From contig NZ_SGXD01000001.1 in assembly GCF_004216915.1 (NCBI RefSeq), forward strand, positions 1,007,013-1,071,012: DNA of 64,000 bases, given 5' to 3'. Within the stretch, counting starts at the first letter, position 1. Each line of letters begins with the position of its first letter. A model generated the notes under the pieces. It ran no database searches. It had not been told where the DNA came from and saw only the letters and a program-made list of their open reading frames with translations. Source of the DNA: Motilibacter rhizosphaerae. GTDB lineage: Bacteria > Actinomycetota > Actinomycetes > Motilibacterales > Motilibacteraceae. The position numbers were made by a program, and so were the translations under genes. Shown here piece by piece: positions 28,123-36,890 of the stretch.

Positions 28123-29705
28123 CGGTCCTCGCCGCCGAGCGCGGATCCGTGCGGCTGACGAACCCGTTGCGCAACAAGGCGTTCGCGCCGGTCCTCGGTG
28201 TCGTGCTCCTGCTCGTGCTCTGGCAGGTCGCGGCCGCCCTCGCCAGCGGCCGGCACGTCGTGCCGCCGCCCTTCGACGTGGTGCGCACGCTCGTGCAGGA
28301 CCGGTTCTACGGCGCCTCGCTGCGCACGACCGCGTGGGAGGGCCTGCGCGGCTACGTCTGGGGCAACCTCGTCGCCTTCCTGCTCGCGGTCGTCTGCGTG
28401 CTCGTGCCGCCGTTGCAGTCGCTGCTCACGCGGCTCGCAGTGGCGACGTACTGCACGCCGACGATCGCCATCGGCCCGCTGCTCATCGTGCTGCTCAGTG
28501 CCGACACGACGAAGGTCATCATGTCGGCGCTGTCGGTGTTCTTCCTGACGCTGCTGGGTGTCCTGCTCGGGTTGGCGTCGACGCCGCAGACCGCGCTCGA
28601 CCTCGTCCACGTGTCGGGCGGCTCGCGGGTCTTCGCGCTGCTGCGGGTGCGGCTGCGCTCCGCCGTCCCCGCGACGGCGACCGCGCTGAGCCTCGCGGCT
28701 CCCGCCGCCCTGCTGGGCGCGATGATCGGCGAGTACCTCGGGGGTGACCGCGGCCTCGGCGTCGTCATGGTGCAGGCCCAGCAGTCCCTGCAGGTCTCGC
28801 GCACCTGGGCGGTCGCGCTGCTCGCCACCGGTCTCTCGACGGTGGTCTACCTCGGCACCAGCCGGCTCGCCCGCCTGCTGTCGTTCGAGGTGACCGTCAC
28901 CGACCTGGCGGCCACCCCGAAGGCCGCCAGGAGCAAGGGTTCCTCGCTCCTCGCGCTCGCCAAGGCCGTCGCCGCGGTCCTCGTCGTCCTGCTCGCCTGG
29001 GAGCTGCTCGTGCGCGGGACGGGGCTCGACCCGTACATCGCGAAGACGCCGGGCGACGTGTGGGGCTACCTCACCTCCGGCACGGACGCGGCGTCCCACC
29101 GTCACCTCGTGCTCAGCAACCTCGGCACGACCCTGCGCGACGCCGGTGTCGGGTACGCCGCGGGGACCCTCGTCGCGGTGCTGCTCGCCGCCGTCTTCCT
29201 CACGAGCCCGCTGGTCGAGGGGATGTTCCTGCCGGTCGTGCTGGCGCTCCGCTCGGTGCCGCTGGTGGCCATGACACCGCTGGTGGCGCTGGTGTTCGGC
29301 CGCGGCCTGCTCGGGGTCACGGTCCTCGCCGGCGCGATCACGCTGGTGCCGACGCTCGTCAACGTCGTCGGTGCGCTGCGCGCCGTGCCGAAGCCGGCGA
29401 CGGACCTGCTCCACGCGTACGCCGTGGGGACCGTCCGCGGGCTGCTCACCGTGCGCTTCGTCTACGCCGTACCGGCTCTCGCGACCAGCGCGCGGATCGC
29501 GGTGCCGGGCGCCCTGCTCGGCGCGGTGCTGGCCGAGCTGCTGGCGACCGGGTCCGGGCTCGGGCAGATGCTCGCCGTCGCCACCATCAACGGCGACTTC
29601 CTCGCGCTGTGGGCGGGTGTCGCGGTGCTGACCGCCGTCTCGGTCGTCTGCTACGCCGCGCTGTCCGCGCTGGAGTCCGCCGCCCTGCAACGGCTCGGCC
29701 GGTGA
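28119..29705 (+). CDS. ABC importer permease, two permease domains fused
   Basis: 528 residues, twice the usual ~260, with two complete binding-protein-dependent permease domains joined head to tail. The first spans ~20-255 and the second ~275-525. Each half has the cytoplasmic coupling region: half one [19 protein letters not shown] and [18 protein letters not shown]; half two [19 protein letters not shown] and [17 protein letters not shown]. About 12 helices in all. A single polypeptide can thus form the whole membrane channel with two copies of the ATPase. Coupled to both neighbours by GTGA overlaps. Confidence 0.93.
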   Translation: MTVLAAERGSVRLTNPLRNKAFAPVLGVVLLLVLWQVAAALASGRHVVPPPFDVVRTLVQDRFYGASLRTTAWEGLRGYVWGNLVAFLLAVVCVLVPPLQSLLTRLAVATYCTPTIAIGPLLIVLLSADTTKVIMSALSVFFLTLLGVLLGLASTPQTALDLVHVSGGSRVFALLRVRLRSAVPATATALSLAAPAALLGAMIGEYLGGDRGLGVVMVQAQQSLQVSRTWAVALLATGLSTVVYLGTSRLARLLSFEVTVTDLAATPKAARSKGSSLLALAKAVAAVLVVLLAWELLVRGTGLDPYIAKTPGDVWGYLTSGTDAASHRHLVLSNLGTTLRDAGVGYAAGTLVAVLLAAVFLTSPLVEGMFLPVVLALRSVPLVAMTPLVALVFGRGLLGVTVLAGAITLVPTLVNVVGALRAVPKPATDLLHAYAVGTVRGLLTVRFVYAVPALATSARIAVPGALLGAVLAELLATGSGLGQMLAVATINGDFLALWAGVAVLTAVSVVCYAALSALESAALQRLGR

Positions 29706-30496
29706 GCGGACCGCTGCTGGACGTCGGGTTCCTCGCGACGGGTGTCGCGTCCGGAGCGCTGTCCGCGGCGTTCGGGGTCGGCGGCGCTGCGCTGTCGACG
29801 CCGGCGATCCGCGCGCTCGGGGTCGCGCCCCTGCTGGCCGTGGGAACGACGCTGCCGTCGGTCATCCCGAGCGCGGTCGTGGGAACTTTGCGCTACAGCC
29901 GCGCGGGGCTCGTCGACTGGGCTGCCGTCGTGCGGATCGTGCCCTCCGGGACGGTCGCGGCGGTCGCCGGCTCGCTGCTCTCGCACGCGCTGCCCGGCGG
30001 CGGCCACTGGCTGATGGTCCTGACCGCGCTCGTGCTCGGCTGGATGGCGCTGCGCCTCGCGACGCCGCGCCCTGCTCGGCCGACCGCGCCCGGGGACACG
30101 CTGGTACGCAGCAGGATCTCGAGCCCCGCCGTCGCCGCGACCGCCTCGGGCGTGGGTGCGGGCCTGCTCTCGGGGCTGCTCGGCCTCGGCGGTGGCGTGG
30201 TGCTCGTGCCCGCGCTGACCGAGCTGCTCGGCATGACCCTGCACCGCGCGGTTGCGACCTCGCTCGCCTGCGTGGGCCTGCTCGCGGTGCCGAGCACGAT
30301 CACGCACGGCCTGGTCGGCGACATCGACTGGACCGTGGCGCTGCTCCTCACCGTCGGGGTCGTGCCCGGTGCCCGGATCGGGTCCGCGCTCGCGCTCCGG
30401 GCGTCCGAGCGGCGGCTGCGTACGGTCGTCGCGGCGTTCCTCGGCCTCGTCGCGGTCGTCTACGGGGCGGGCGAGCTCGCCGCCCTCCTGCCGTGA
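29702..30496 (+). CDS. TauE/SafE-family membrane protein
   Basis: 264 residues, about eight helices in two related halves (GVASGALSAAFGVGGAALSTP and GVGAGLLSGLLGLGGGVVLVP). TauE/SafE proteins are thought to move small organic acids, sulfite or sulfoacetate, often as exporters. Inside a ring-opening operon an exporter of a carboxylate end product such as malonate is a reasonable inference, but nothing in the sequence fixes the substrate. GTG 29702 overlaps the permease stop; the gene ends in a GTGA overlap with the amidase gene. Confidence 0.88.
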   Translation: MSGPLLDVGFLATGVASGALSAAFGVGGAALSTPAIRALGVAPLLAVGTTLPSVIPSAVVGTLRYSRAGLVDWAAVVRIVPSGTVAAVAGSLLSHALPGGGHWLMVLTALVLGWMALRLATPRPARPTAPGDTLVRSRISSPAVAATASGVGAGLLSGLLGLGGGVVLVPALTELLGMTLHRAVATSLACVGLLAVPSTITHGLVGDIDWTVALLLTVGVVPGARIGSALALRASERRLRTVVAAFLGLVAVVYGAGELAALLP

Positions 30497-31938
30497 GCGC
30501 GCTCGCCGGTCTGCCGGCCGTCGAGCTGGCCCGCCTCGTGCGCGAGCGGGAGGTGACCGTGCCGCAGGTCGTCGAGGACCACCTCGCGCGCATCGACGAG
30601 ACGGATGGCGTGCTGCACGCGTTCGTCGCCGTACGCGCCGAGGCCGTCCGCGCGGAGGCGCGCGACGCCCAGCTGCGCCTCGACGCCGGGGAGCCGGTCG
30701 GGCCGCTGCACGGCGTGCCGTTCACGGCCAAGGACGTCCTCGCCACCAGCGACCCCGTCGCCCGCGCCGGCAGCCTGGCCGCCCCTCCCGAGCCGACCCC
30801 GGACGCCACCGCGGTGCAGCGGATGCGCGCCGCCGGCGCCCTGCTGCTCGGCAAGACCGCCTGCCCCGAGCTCGCGTTCGGCGTCGACACGGTCTCGCCC
30901 GTGTCCGGTGCGACTGGCAGCCCTTGGGGTGAGGGGCTCACCCCAGGAGGCTCGAGCGGTGGCGAGGCCGCCGCCGTCGCGAGCGGCATGAGCGCGGTGG
31001 GCCTCGGCACCGACTACGGCGGCTCGCTGCGCTGGCCCGCGGCCTGCGTCGGCATCCTCGCCGTGCGGCCGACGGTCGGGCTCGTCCCCGGGACCGGGCA
31101 GCTGCCGGGCCTCCCTGGTCCGGGCGGTCGCCGGCTGCCTGACCCGTGGAGCCTGCAGGGCGCGCTGCAGGTCGTCGGCCCGCTGGCGCGGACGGTCGAC
31201 GACCTCGCGCTCGCGCTCGACGTCCTGGCCGGGCCCGACGGTTGGGACCCCGCGGTGCGGGCAGCTGCGCCGGTCGTCCCTCCCGGGCCCGGCGTCGAGG
31301 GCCTGCGGGTCGGCTGGGTGGCGCGCGAGGACTCGACGCCCGTACGCCGTGACGTCGCCGTGCTCGTCGCCCGCGCGGTCGCCCTGCTGGGCTCCGCCGG
31401 TGCCGAGGTCGAGCACCGCCCCGGGCTGCTGGACGGCGCTCACGCGGCGTACAACGCGGTCCGCGACGCGGACGGGCTCGACGACCTGCGCCGCTGGGTG
31501 TCCGGCCGGGAGCACCTGCTCGGCCCCGAGCTGCAGCTCGCGCTGGCGCGTCCGCAGCCCTTGCGCAGCGCGTACGCCGAGGCCTGGGCCGCGGCGGCGG
31601 AGCCCCGCCAGCGCATCCTCGCCGCGCTCGGTGCCGGTGACGAGCCGGGGCTGGACCTGCTCGTCTGCCCCGTCGCCCCGGTGCCGGCCTTCCGCCGTGG
31701 GGTGCCCGTGGAGGTCGAGGGCCAGCGCCTCGCGGGCTTCGACCTCATGGCCCTCTGCCGCGCCGTCACGCTCCCGGGGCTGCCGAGCCTCTCCGTCCCC
31801 GTCGGCCTCTCCGAGGACGGGCTGCCCGTCTCCGTCCAGCTCGTCGCCCGGCCGTACGCCGAACCCGTCCTGCTCGCCGCCGCCCGCGTCCTCACCGCTG
31901 CGGTGGGACCGCTGCTGCCGCCTCCGCCCGCGTCCTGA
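30493..31938 (+). CDS. amidase-signature family hydrolase
   Basis: 481 residues. The Ser-cisSer-Lys triad is clear: K80 (HGVPFTAKDVLAT), cis-serine in PGGSSGGEAAAVASG (S154/S155) and nucleophile S178 (GTDYGGSLRWPAA). The conserved lysine-rich segment LLLGKTACPELAFG follows the family. Neighbouring ring-opening hydrolases suggest it cleaves an acyclic ureide: ureidomalonate (to urea and malonate) if the ring is barbiturate, or a biuret/carboxybiuret-type product if it is cyanurate. No AtzG-like small partner gene is adjacent, which weighs slightly against an AtzE role. Confidence 0.88.
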   Translation: MSALAGLPAVELARLVREREVTVPQVVEDHLARIDETDGVLHAFVAVRAEAVRAEARDAQLRLDAGEPVGPLHGVPFTAKDVLATSDPVARAGSLAAPPEPTPDATAVQRMRAAGALLLGKTACPELAFGVDTVSPVSGATGSPWGEGLTPGGSSGGEAAAVASGMSAVGLGTDYGGSLRWPAACVGILAVRPTVGLVPGTGQLPGLPGPGGRRLPDPWSLQGALQVVGPLARTVDDLALALDVLAGPDGWDPAVRAAAPVVPPGPGVEGLRVGWVAREDSTPVRRDVAVLVARAVALLGSAGAEVEHRPGLLDGAHAAYNAVRDADGLDDLRRWVSGREHLLGPELQLALARPQPLRSAYAEAWAAAAEPRQRILAALGAGDEPGLDLLVCPVAPVPAFRRGVPVEVEGQRLAGFDLMALCRAVTLPGLPSLSVPVGLSEDGLPVSVQLVARPYAEPVLLAAARVLTAAVGPLLPPPPAS

Positions 31939-31949
31939 AGGAGCTCCCC

Positions 31950-33083
31950 GTGCTCGTGCCCCGCGCCACCCTGACCGTCTGCCCCATGCGGACGCCCAAC
32001 GACGTCTCCGCGGTCGAGAAGGCCCTCGCCGCGCTGGACCCCGCCTCCGTCGTCGCGGTCGTCGCGAAGAGCGAGGGGTCGGGCCTGCCCAACGACTACG
32101 GACGGCTGTTCGCCGAGGTGTCGCTGCGCCAGGCGGTCGCCGACGCCCGGGGCGTCGACGCCGCGACGGTCGCGGACGAGGTCAGCATGATCGTCTCCGG
32201 TGGCTCGCCCGGGGTCATCAGCCCGCACGCGACGATCGTCACGCAGGAGTGGGTCGAGGTCGCGGAAGCGCCGGTCGCCTCCGACGGCGGCGGGCTGGTG
32301 GTCGGCCGCGCGCACACCGAGGAGATCCTGCCCGAGGAGATCGGCCGGGTCGCCCAGGTCGACAAGGTGGCGGACGCCGTACGCCGCGCGATGGCCTCCG
32401 CGGGCGTCACCTCCGCCGCCGACGTCCACCTGGTCATGGCGAAGGGCCCAGCCCTCTCGACCGCGGGGATCGCCGACGCCGCCGCCCGCGGGCACGACGT
32501 CGTCACGCTCGACCCGGGCATCGGGCCGATGGGCTCGATGTGCTGGTCGAACGACGGCGCCGCCCTGGGTGTGGCCGTCGCGCTCGGCGAGGTCCCGCGC
32601 GACGCGGTGACGAACGACGTCATCCGCAAGGACTTCTCGCTGTTCAGCGAGGTCGCTGCGACGTCGGCGGGCGGCGAGAAGCGGCGGGGCGAGGTGCTCA
32701 TCCTCGCGAACCGGCCGGATGCGCTCTCCGACGGCCGGGTCGGTCACGGGATCACGCAGAACCTCGCTGACACGTCGGGGATCCTCACGGCGCTGCGCAC
32801 CGCCGGACTCGAGTTCGACTGCTGCCCCAGCGACTCCGACCGCGAGCGCATCGTGCAGGTGTTCGCTAAGTTCGTGCTGCCAGGCGATCCCTCGCTCGAC
32901 GGCGCCCATCTCACGGTGCTCGACGACCACGAGGCGCACCACGTGGCGAAGGCCGTCGGCGGCACCCTCGTCGTCTCGGTGACGGGGAAGCCGATGTGCT
33001 TCGTCTCGGGCGGCGAGCGCAACTCGCACATGGGCCCGCCGGGGGGCAACCCCGTGGCAGCCGTGGTGGCGCGCGCGTCCTGA
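31950..33083 (+). CDS. second, divergent ring-opening amidohydrolase
   Basis: 377 residues, same three-repeat family as the 25106 gene but clearly divergent. Repeat 1: K40 (VVAKSEGSGLPNDYGR) and S83 (IVSGGSPGVISPH). Repeat 2: a lysine in HLVMAKGPALST and a serine in EVAATSAGGEKRRG. Repeat 3: a lysine in VQVFAKFVLPGD and a serine in CFVSGGERNSHMGPPGGNP. The end loop has an added SHM between the acidic residue and GPPGG, and substrate-contact segments differ, so a different ring or a later intermediate is likely. GTG 31950 has AAGGAG six bases upstream. Last gene of the operon. Confidence 0.87.
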   Translation: MLVPRATLTVCPMRTPNDVSAVEKALAALDPASVVAVVAKSEGSGLPNDYGRLFAEVSLRQAVADARGVDAATVADEVSMIVSGGSPGVISPHATIVTQEWVEVAEAPVASDGGGLVVGRAHTEEILPEEIGRVAQVDKVADAVRRAMASAGVTSAADVHLVMAKGPALSTAGIADAAARGHDVVTLDPGIGPMGSMCWSNDGAALGVAVALGEVPRDAVTNDVIRKDFSLFSEVAATSAGGEKRRGEVLILANRPDALSDGRVGHGITQNLADTSGILTALRTAGLEFDCCPSDSDRERIVQVFAKFVLPGDPSLDGAHLTVLDDHEAHHVAKAVGGTLVVSVTGKPMCFVSGGERNSHMGPPGGNPVAAVVARAS

Positions 33084-33090
33084 GGCAGCG

Positions 33091-34098
33091 TCAGCCGGTG
33101 ACGGCCCGTCCGCGGGTGATGCGGACGACCGCCACCGTCCGCTTCCCGGTGAACGGGTTCAGCCCGACCAGCCGTGCCCCGGTGCTCGTCCGCCGCAGGC
33201 TGACCTTGAGCACGTCGAGCGCCTGGACCTTCTGGGCGGCGACGATTCCGGCCGCGATGTCGGCGGCCCTGACCTTGCGGTGGTGGGTGCCCGCCGACGC
33301 GTTGGCCGCTCGAGCGACGACCACGGCCAGCTGTGGGACGGTGGTCGGCAGGTTCAGGGCCTCATCGGCTCGCTGGACGTCGCGCTCCCGCACGACGTCG
33401 GCGCGCGCCGGCACGGCAACCGTCTGCGGTCCGTAGCTCCACGTGTCGGTCTTCGAGCCGCCGTCCGGGAACGACGAGACGACGGCCCGGACCGCGCCGG
33501 AGGCGTCGAGGACCACAGTGGTCGTCATCGTGCCCTCCTCCGTCACCACGCTCGTCAGCGTCCACATGCGGGTGCCGTCCGACCCGTCCACCCGCCGGGC
33601 AGCGGTCACCTGCTCGTCGACGCCCTGGCCGATGGAGTCGAGCGAGGCGTCCGGGGCCAGTTCCTGGACGGGGTCGAGGCCGTCCGCCTTGTGCATGCCC
33701 GACAGCAGCACCCATGCGTGCGGCTTGCCCAGCAGCCGGAGCGCCGGCGCGCCCCTGCGCCCGAGGCTGGCCGCGCTGAGGTAGCTCCCGCGGCCGGTCA
33801 CCTCGATGGTCTCGGCGTGGAGCTCGCCGTCGTTCGTGCTCGTGTCGTGGGACCGCCCGTGCACCGGGTCCACCACGAGGTCCTCGGTGAAGTCCCCGTC
33901 GTCGCCCTGCCCCTCCTCGTGGAGGGCCCAGCCGCCTTGCGCGGCCCCGGCACTCGCGACGGCCGCGGCCTGGAGGGCGGCGAGGGCCTCGGCGGGCGCG
34001 ACCGCCACCGAGGGGGCCTCGGCGGCGGAGGCGGTGGGCGCGAGCAGGCCCGCGGCGCCCACGGCGAGCAGGGCAGCCATCGACGAGGTGCGCACCAC
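33091..34098 (-). CDS. secreted protein of unknown function
   Basis: 335 residues from GTG 34098, preceded by AGGAAGGACGTCCC. A signal peptide is clear (AALLAVGAAGLLAPTASA, cleavage near residue 25), with no lipobox cysteine. The mature part has alternating polar/hydrophobic strands (GRSHDTSTNDGELHAETIEV, TRMWTLTSVVTEEGTMTTTV), which recalls LolA/LppX-type lipid-binding lipoproteins in general shape only. A C-terminal helical part with a basic NPFTGKRTVAVVRITRGR end follows. It converges with the ring-opening operon and sits 83 bases downstream of the ABC permease operon, which may be coincidental. Confidence 0.75.
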   Translation of the reverse strand: MVRTSSMAALLAVGAAGLLAPTASAAEAPSVAVAPAEALAALQAAAVASAGAAQGGWALHEEGQGDDGDFTEDLVVDPVHGRSHDTSTNDGELHAETIEVTGRGSYLSAASLGRRGAPALRLLGKPHAWVLLSGMHKADGLDPVQELAPDASLDSIGQGVDEQVTAARRVDGSDGTRMWTLTSVVTEEGTMTTTVVLDASGAVRAVVSSFPDGGSKTDTWSYGPQTVAVPARADVVRERDVQRADEALNLPTTVPQLAVVVARAANASAGTHHRKVRAADIAAGIVAAQKVQALDVLKVSLRRTSTGARLVGLNPFTGKRTVAVVRITRGRAVTG

Positions 34099-34181
34099 GG
34101 GACGTCCTTCCTGACGACCGGTCGCTCCGGCCTGTCCTCCTAGGAGACACGACCACGGCCCGGAGGTTGGGCCGGACGGGC

Positions 34182-36890
34182 TCACTGAGCCCCGACGCGC
34201 AGCACCTGACCGAGCCGCTGCCGGCGGCGGAGGGACGACTCGACCGCGACGACCCCGGCGACGCCGACCACCACGACGAGCAGGGGTGCGGCGGTCGTCC
34301 ACGGCACGACGGGCGCGGGGTCCTGGGGCTGCGCGGTCAGCAGGTGCAGCGCGTACGGGCCGGGAGCCGCCCGCGCGAGCACGACTCCCAGCGCCAGTCC
34401 GCCGAGGGCGCCGAGGGCGAGCGGCGGGAGCAGCTCGCCCGCGACCATCCGTCGGGCCTCCCGGGACCGCAGCCCGAGCGTGCGGAGCCGGGCGAGCGTG
34501 TCCCCGCGCTCGCGCGCGCTGGCGGCGGAGCCGAGGACGAGCGCGAGCAGCGCGAGCAGCAGCATCGCGAGCGCGGTGAGCCGGGCGAGGCGGAGCAGCG
34601 CGAGCGGCAGCGGGCTGGTCTGCCGCTCGTGCAGCAGCGTGGTCCGGACGGTGACGGCCCCGTCGGCTCCCGCCAGCGCGCGCAGCACCCGCCCTGCCGC
34701 CGGTCCGGTCGCCCAGACCGTGTCGGGAGGGGCGTCCGCACCGGCGGCGGCGAACGCCGCGGCGTCGACCACCACCAGCGGCCCGCCGTCACCGAGGGGC
34801 GGAGCGCCGCCCACGACGCGCAGCGGGACACGGCCGTCCCCCCACGGCAGCGCGAGGGTGCCGCGGAGCAGCGCGGGGTCGGAGGTCCGCAGCAGGGCGG
34901 GGACCCCGCCCTGGCCGGGGGCCCGCAGCCGGGCGAGCTGCGGCGCGTCGGTGAGCGGCGTGGTCGCGAGCAGCCGCTGGAACGCGGCCGCGTCGACGAC
35001 GACGAGCCGGGCGCTCCCGGTGCTCACCCGCCCGACGAGGGACACGTCGGCGACCCGGGCGGGTACGGCGAGCCGCACGCCCTCCGTGCCGGCCGCCCGC
35101 CGGGCCAGCGCCGCGACCTGCGGGCCGGGCTCCGTGTGCAGCACGGCGTCGGCGCCGACCGAGCGCCAGGCGCCGTCGGCCTGCCCGGTGCTCTGGGTCG
35201 CCGACAGGCAGAGCGCGAGCGCGGCCAGCGCGCTCGAGACGGTGACGACGAGGAAGGGCAGCGGCCGCGCGACGGTCGTCGCGGTCCGCGCCGCGACGAG
35301 GTACGCGGTGCTGCGCCGCCCGCGGCGCAGTCGCGCCACGACCAGCCGCGCGGCGAGCGGCAGCAGGCGGAGCAGCACGAGGGCCGCGGTGGCGGCGGCG
35401 AGCGTCGGGGCGAGCGCGGGGAGCAGGACGGCGGTGCCGGAGTCCGGGTCGCTCGGGACGACGCCGCGCTGGTGCAGCGCGACGAGGGCGCCGAGCGCGG
35501 CGAGGAGGACGCCCCCCTCGAGCGCCGCGCGCCGCAGCGCCGCGGTGCGTGCGACCGTGCGGCGGGCGGAGCGGTTCGCGGGGGAGCGCCGACCGCCGGT
35601 GGCCCGAGCCGCGGCGAGGACGCCGAGCGCGGGCGGGGCGAGCGCGGCGACGCCGAGCAGGGGCAGCGGCCAGGTCAGCGACGGGTGGGGCCCCACGGCG
35701 TACGCGGCGAGCAGCCCGGCCGCGCCCCCGAGCGCGGTGACGAGCAGCGACTCGGCGAGCAGCTCGCCCCCGAGCCCGGGGAGGCCGGCCCCGCGGACCC
35801 GGACGTCGCCGAGCGCCGCCGCCCGCCGGCGGACCAGCTGCTCGGCGGCGAGCAGGAGCGCGAGCGCGGTGGTGGTGACGAGGCCGACGAGGAGCACCTC
35901 GGCCTGCGCGGTGGCGGTCGCGACCCGCCGGCGGGCGTCGCGGAGGACGGCGTCGAGGCTGCTGCGCCACGTCGGGTCCCCCTCGACCGCCGCGCCGGAG
36001 CTGGCCTCGACGCGGACGACGACGCCGGCGAGCACCTTCGCGTTGCCGCGGTCGAGCCGGCTCGGGGACGGGCTGAACGACACAGCCCGGACGAGGTAGT
36101 CCGCGTCGAGCGCGATCCGCGCGTCGGCCAGCGAGTCCGCCGACAGCAGGGCCCCGATGGCGGTGCGGGTGACCTGCTGCCCGACGAACTCCTGGGGGCG
36201 CAGCAGGTCCGGTGCCGACTGCCACGCCCGGTCGGTGGGGTCGACGGGGCGGTAGATGCCGCTGACGCGGATGTCGAGGTCCTGCTTCTGGGGGTCGCGC
36301 GCCGGCACGCGGTCCCCCGGGCCCACGCCGAGCGCAGCGGCCGCCTGCTCCGAGAGCCCGACCTGCACCGGCCACGGCCCGGAGTCCGGCTGGACGAGCT
36401 GGGTGGGCCGGGCGGTGGAGGCTCCGGGCGCCCGGCCGGCGGTCCACGTCACGCGCGCGCCGCTGCCGCCGGTGACGTAGGCGAGCTGCAGGACCCGCCC
36501 GGGCACGGTGCCGGACACGGGCAGGTCGACGCTGGTCACGCTCGCGAGCGGCGGCTGCAGCGCGGCGGCGAGGTCGGCCGGCAGCGCGGCCCGCGCCTGG
36601 TAGACCGTCGACTGCACGGAGGTCGAGGAGTCGGGGTCCCGCTGCTTGGGGTCGCCCGGCGCGTCCGGCGGGAACGGCGCGGTGAGCACCAGGTCGGCGG
36701 CCGTGCCCGCGCGGGCGACGACGTCGCTGACGGCCGAGTCCGCGGCGCGCGATACCGCGGGCGGCAGGGCCGCGGCGAGCACCGTGCCGAGGGCCACGAC
36801 GGTGCCGGCGAGGACCAGCGGCCCGCGGTCGGCGCGGGCGCGGCCGACCACGCTGGGCAGGTGCACGCCGAGGAGCTGGCGCGGGCTCAT
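34182..36890 (-). CDS. large FtsX-like ABC permease
   Basis: 902-residue membrane protein of the MacB/FtsX class. One N-terminal helix precedes a large extracytoplasmic domain (~60-300), then clusters of helices around 335-520 and 755-895, with a second extracytoplasmic stretch between. The conserved FtsX-like core appears as RLRTLGLRSREARRMVAGEL before the last helices. Such permeases usually export or extract lipids, lipoproteins or peptides with a separate ATPase. The ATG overlaps the stop of the similar permease upstream (ATGA). Last gene of a four-gene operon with two ATPases. Confidence 0.9.
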   Translation of the reverse strand: MSPRQLLGVHLPSVVGRARADRGPLVLAGTVVALGTVLAAALPPAVSRAADSAVSDVVARAGTAADLVLTAPFPPDAPGDPKQRDPDSSTSVQSTVYQARAALPADLAAALQPPLASVTSVDLPVSGTVPGRVLQLAYVTGGSGARVTWTAGRAPGASTARPTQLVQPDSGPWPVQVGLSEQAAAALGVGPGDRVPARDPQKQDLDIRVSGIYRPVDPTDRAWQSAPDLLRPQEFVGQQVTRTAIGALLSADSLADARIALDADYLVRAVSFSPSPSRLDRGNAKVLAGVVVRVEASSGAAVEGDPTWRSSLDAVLRDARRRVATATAQAEVLLVGLVTTTALALLLAAEQLVRRRAAALGDVRVRGAGLPGLGGELLAESLLVTALGGAAGLLAAYAVGPHPSLTWPLPLLGVAALAPPALGVLAAARATGGRRSPANRSARRTVARTAALRRAALEGGVLLAALGALVALHQRGVVPSDPDSGTAVLLPALAPTLAAATAALVLLRLLPLAARLVVARLRRGRRSTAYLVAARTATTVARPLPFLVVTVSSALAALALCLSATQSTGQADGAWRSVGADAVLHTEPGPQVAALARRAAGTEGVRLAVPARVADVSLVGRVSTGSARLVVVDAAAFQRLLATTPLTDAPQLARLRAPGQGGVPALLRTSDPALLRGTLALPWGDGRVPLRVVGGAPPLGDGGPLVVVDAAAFAAAGADAPPDTVWATGPAAGRVLRALAGADGAVTVRTTLLHERQTSPLPLALLRLARLTALAMLLLALLALVLGSAASARERGDTLARLRTLGLRSREARRMVAGELLPPLALGALGGLALGVVLARAAPGPYALHLLTAQPQDPAPVVPWTTAAPLLVVVVGVAGVVAVESSLRRRQRLGQVLRVGAQ

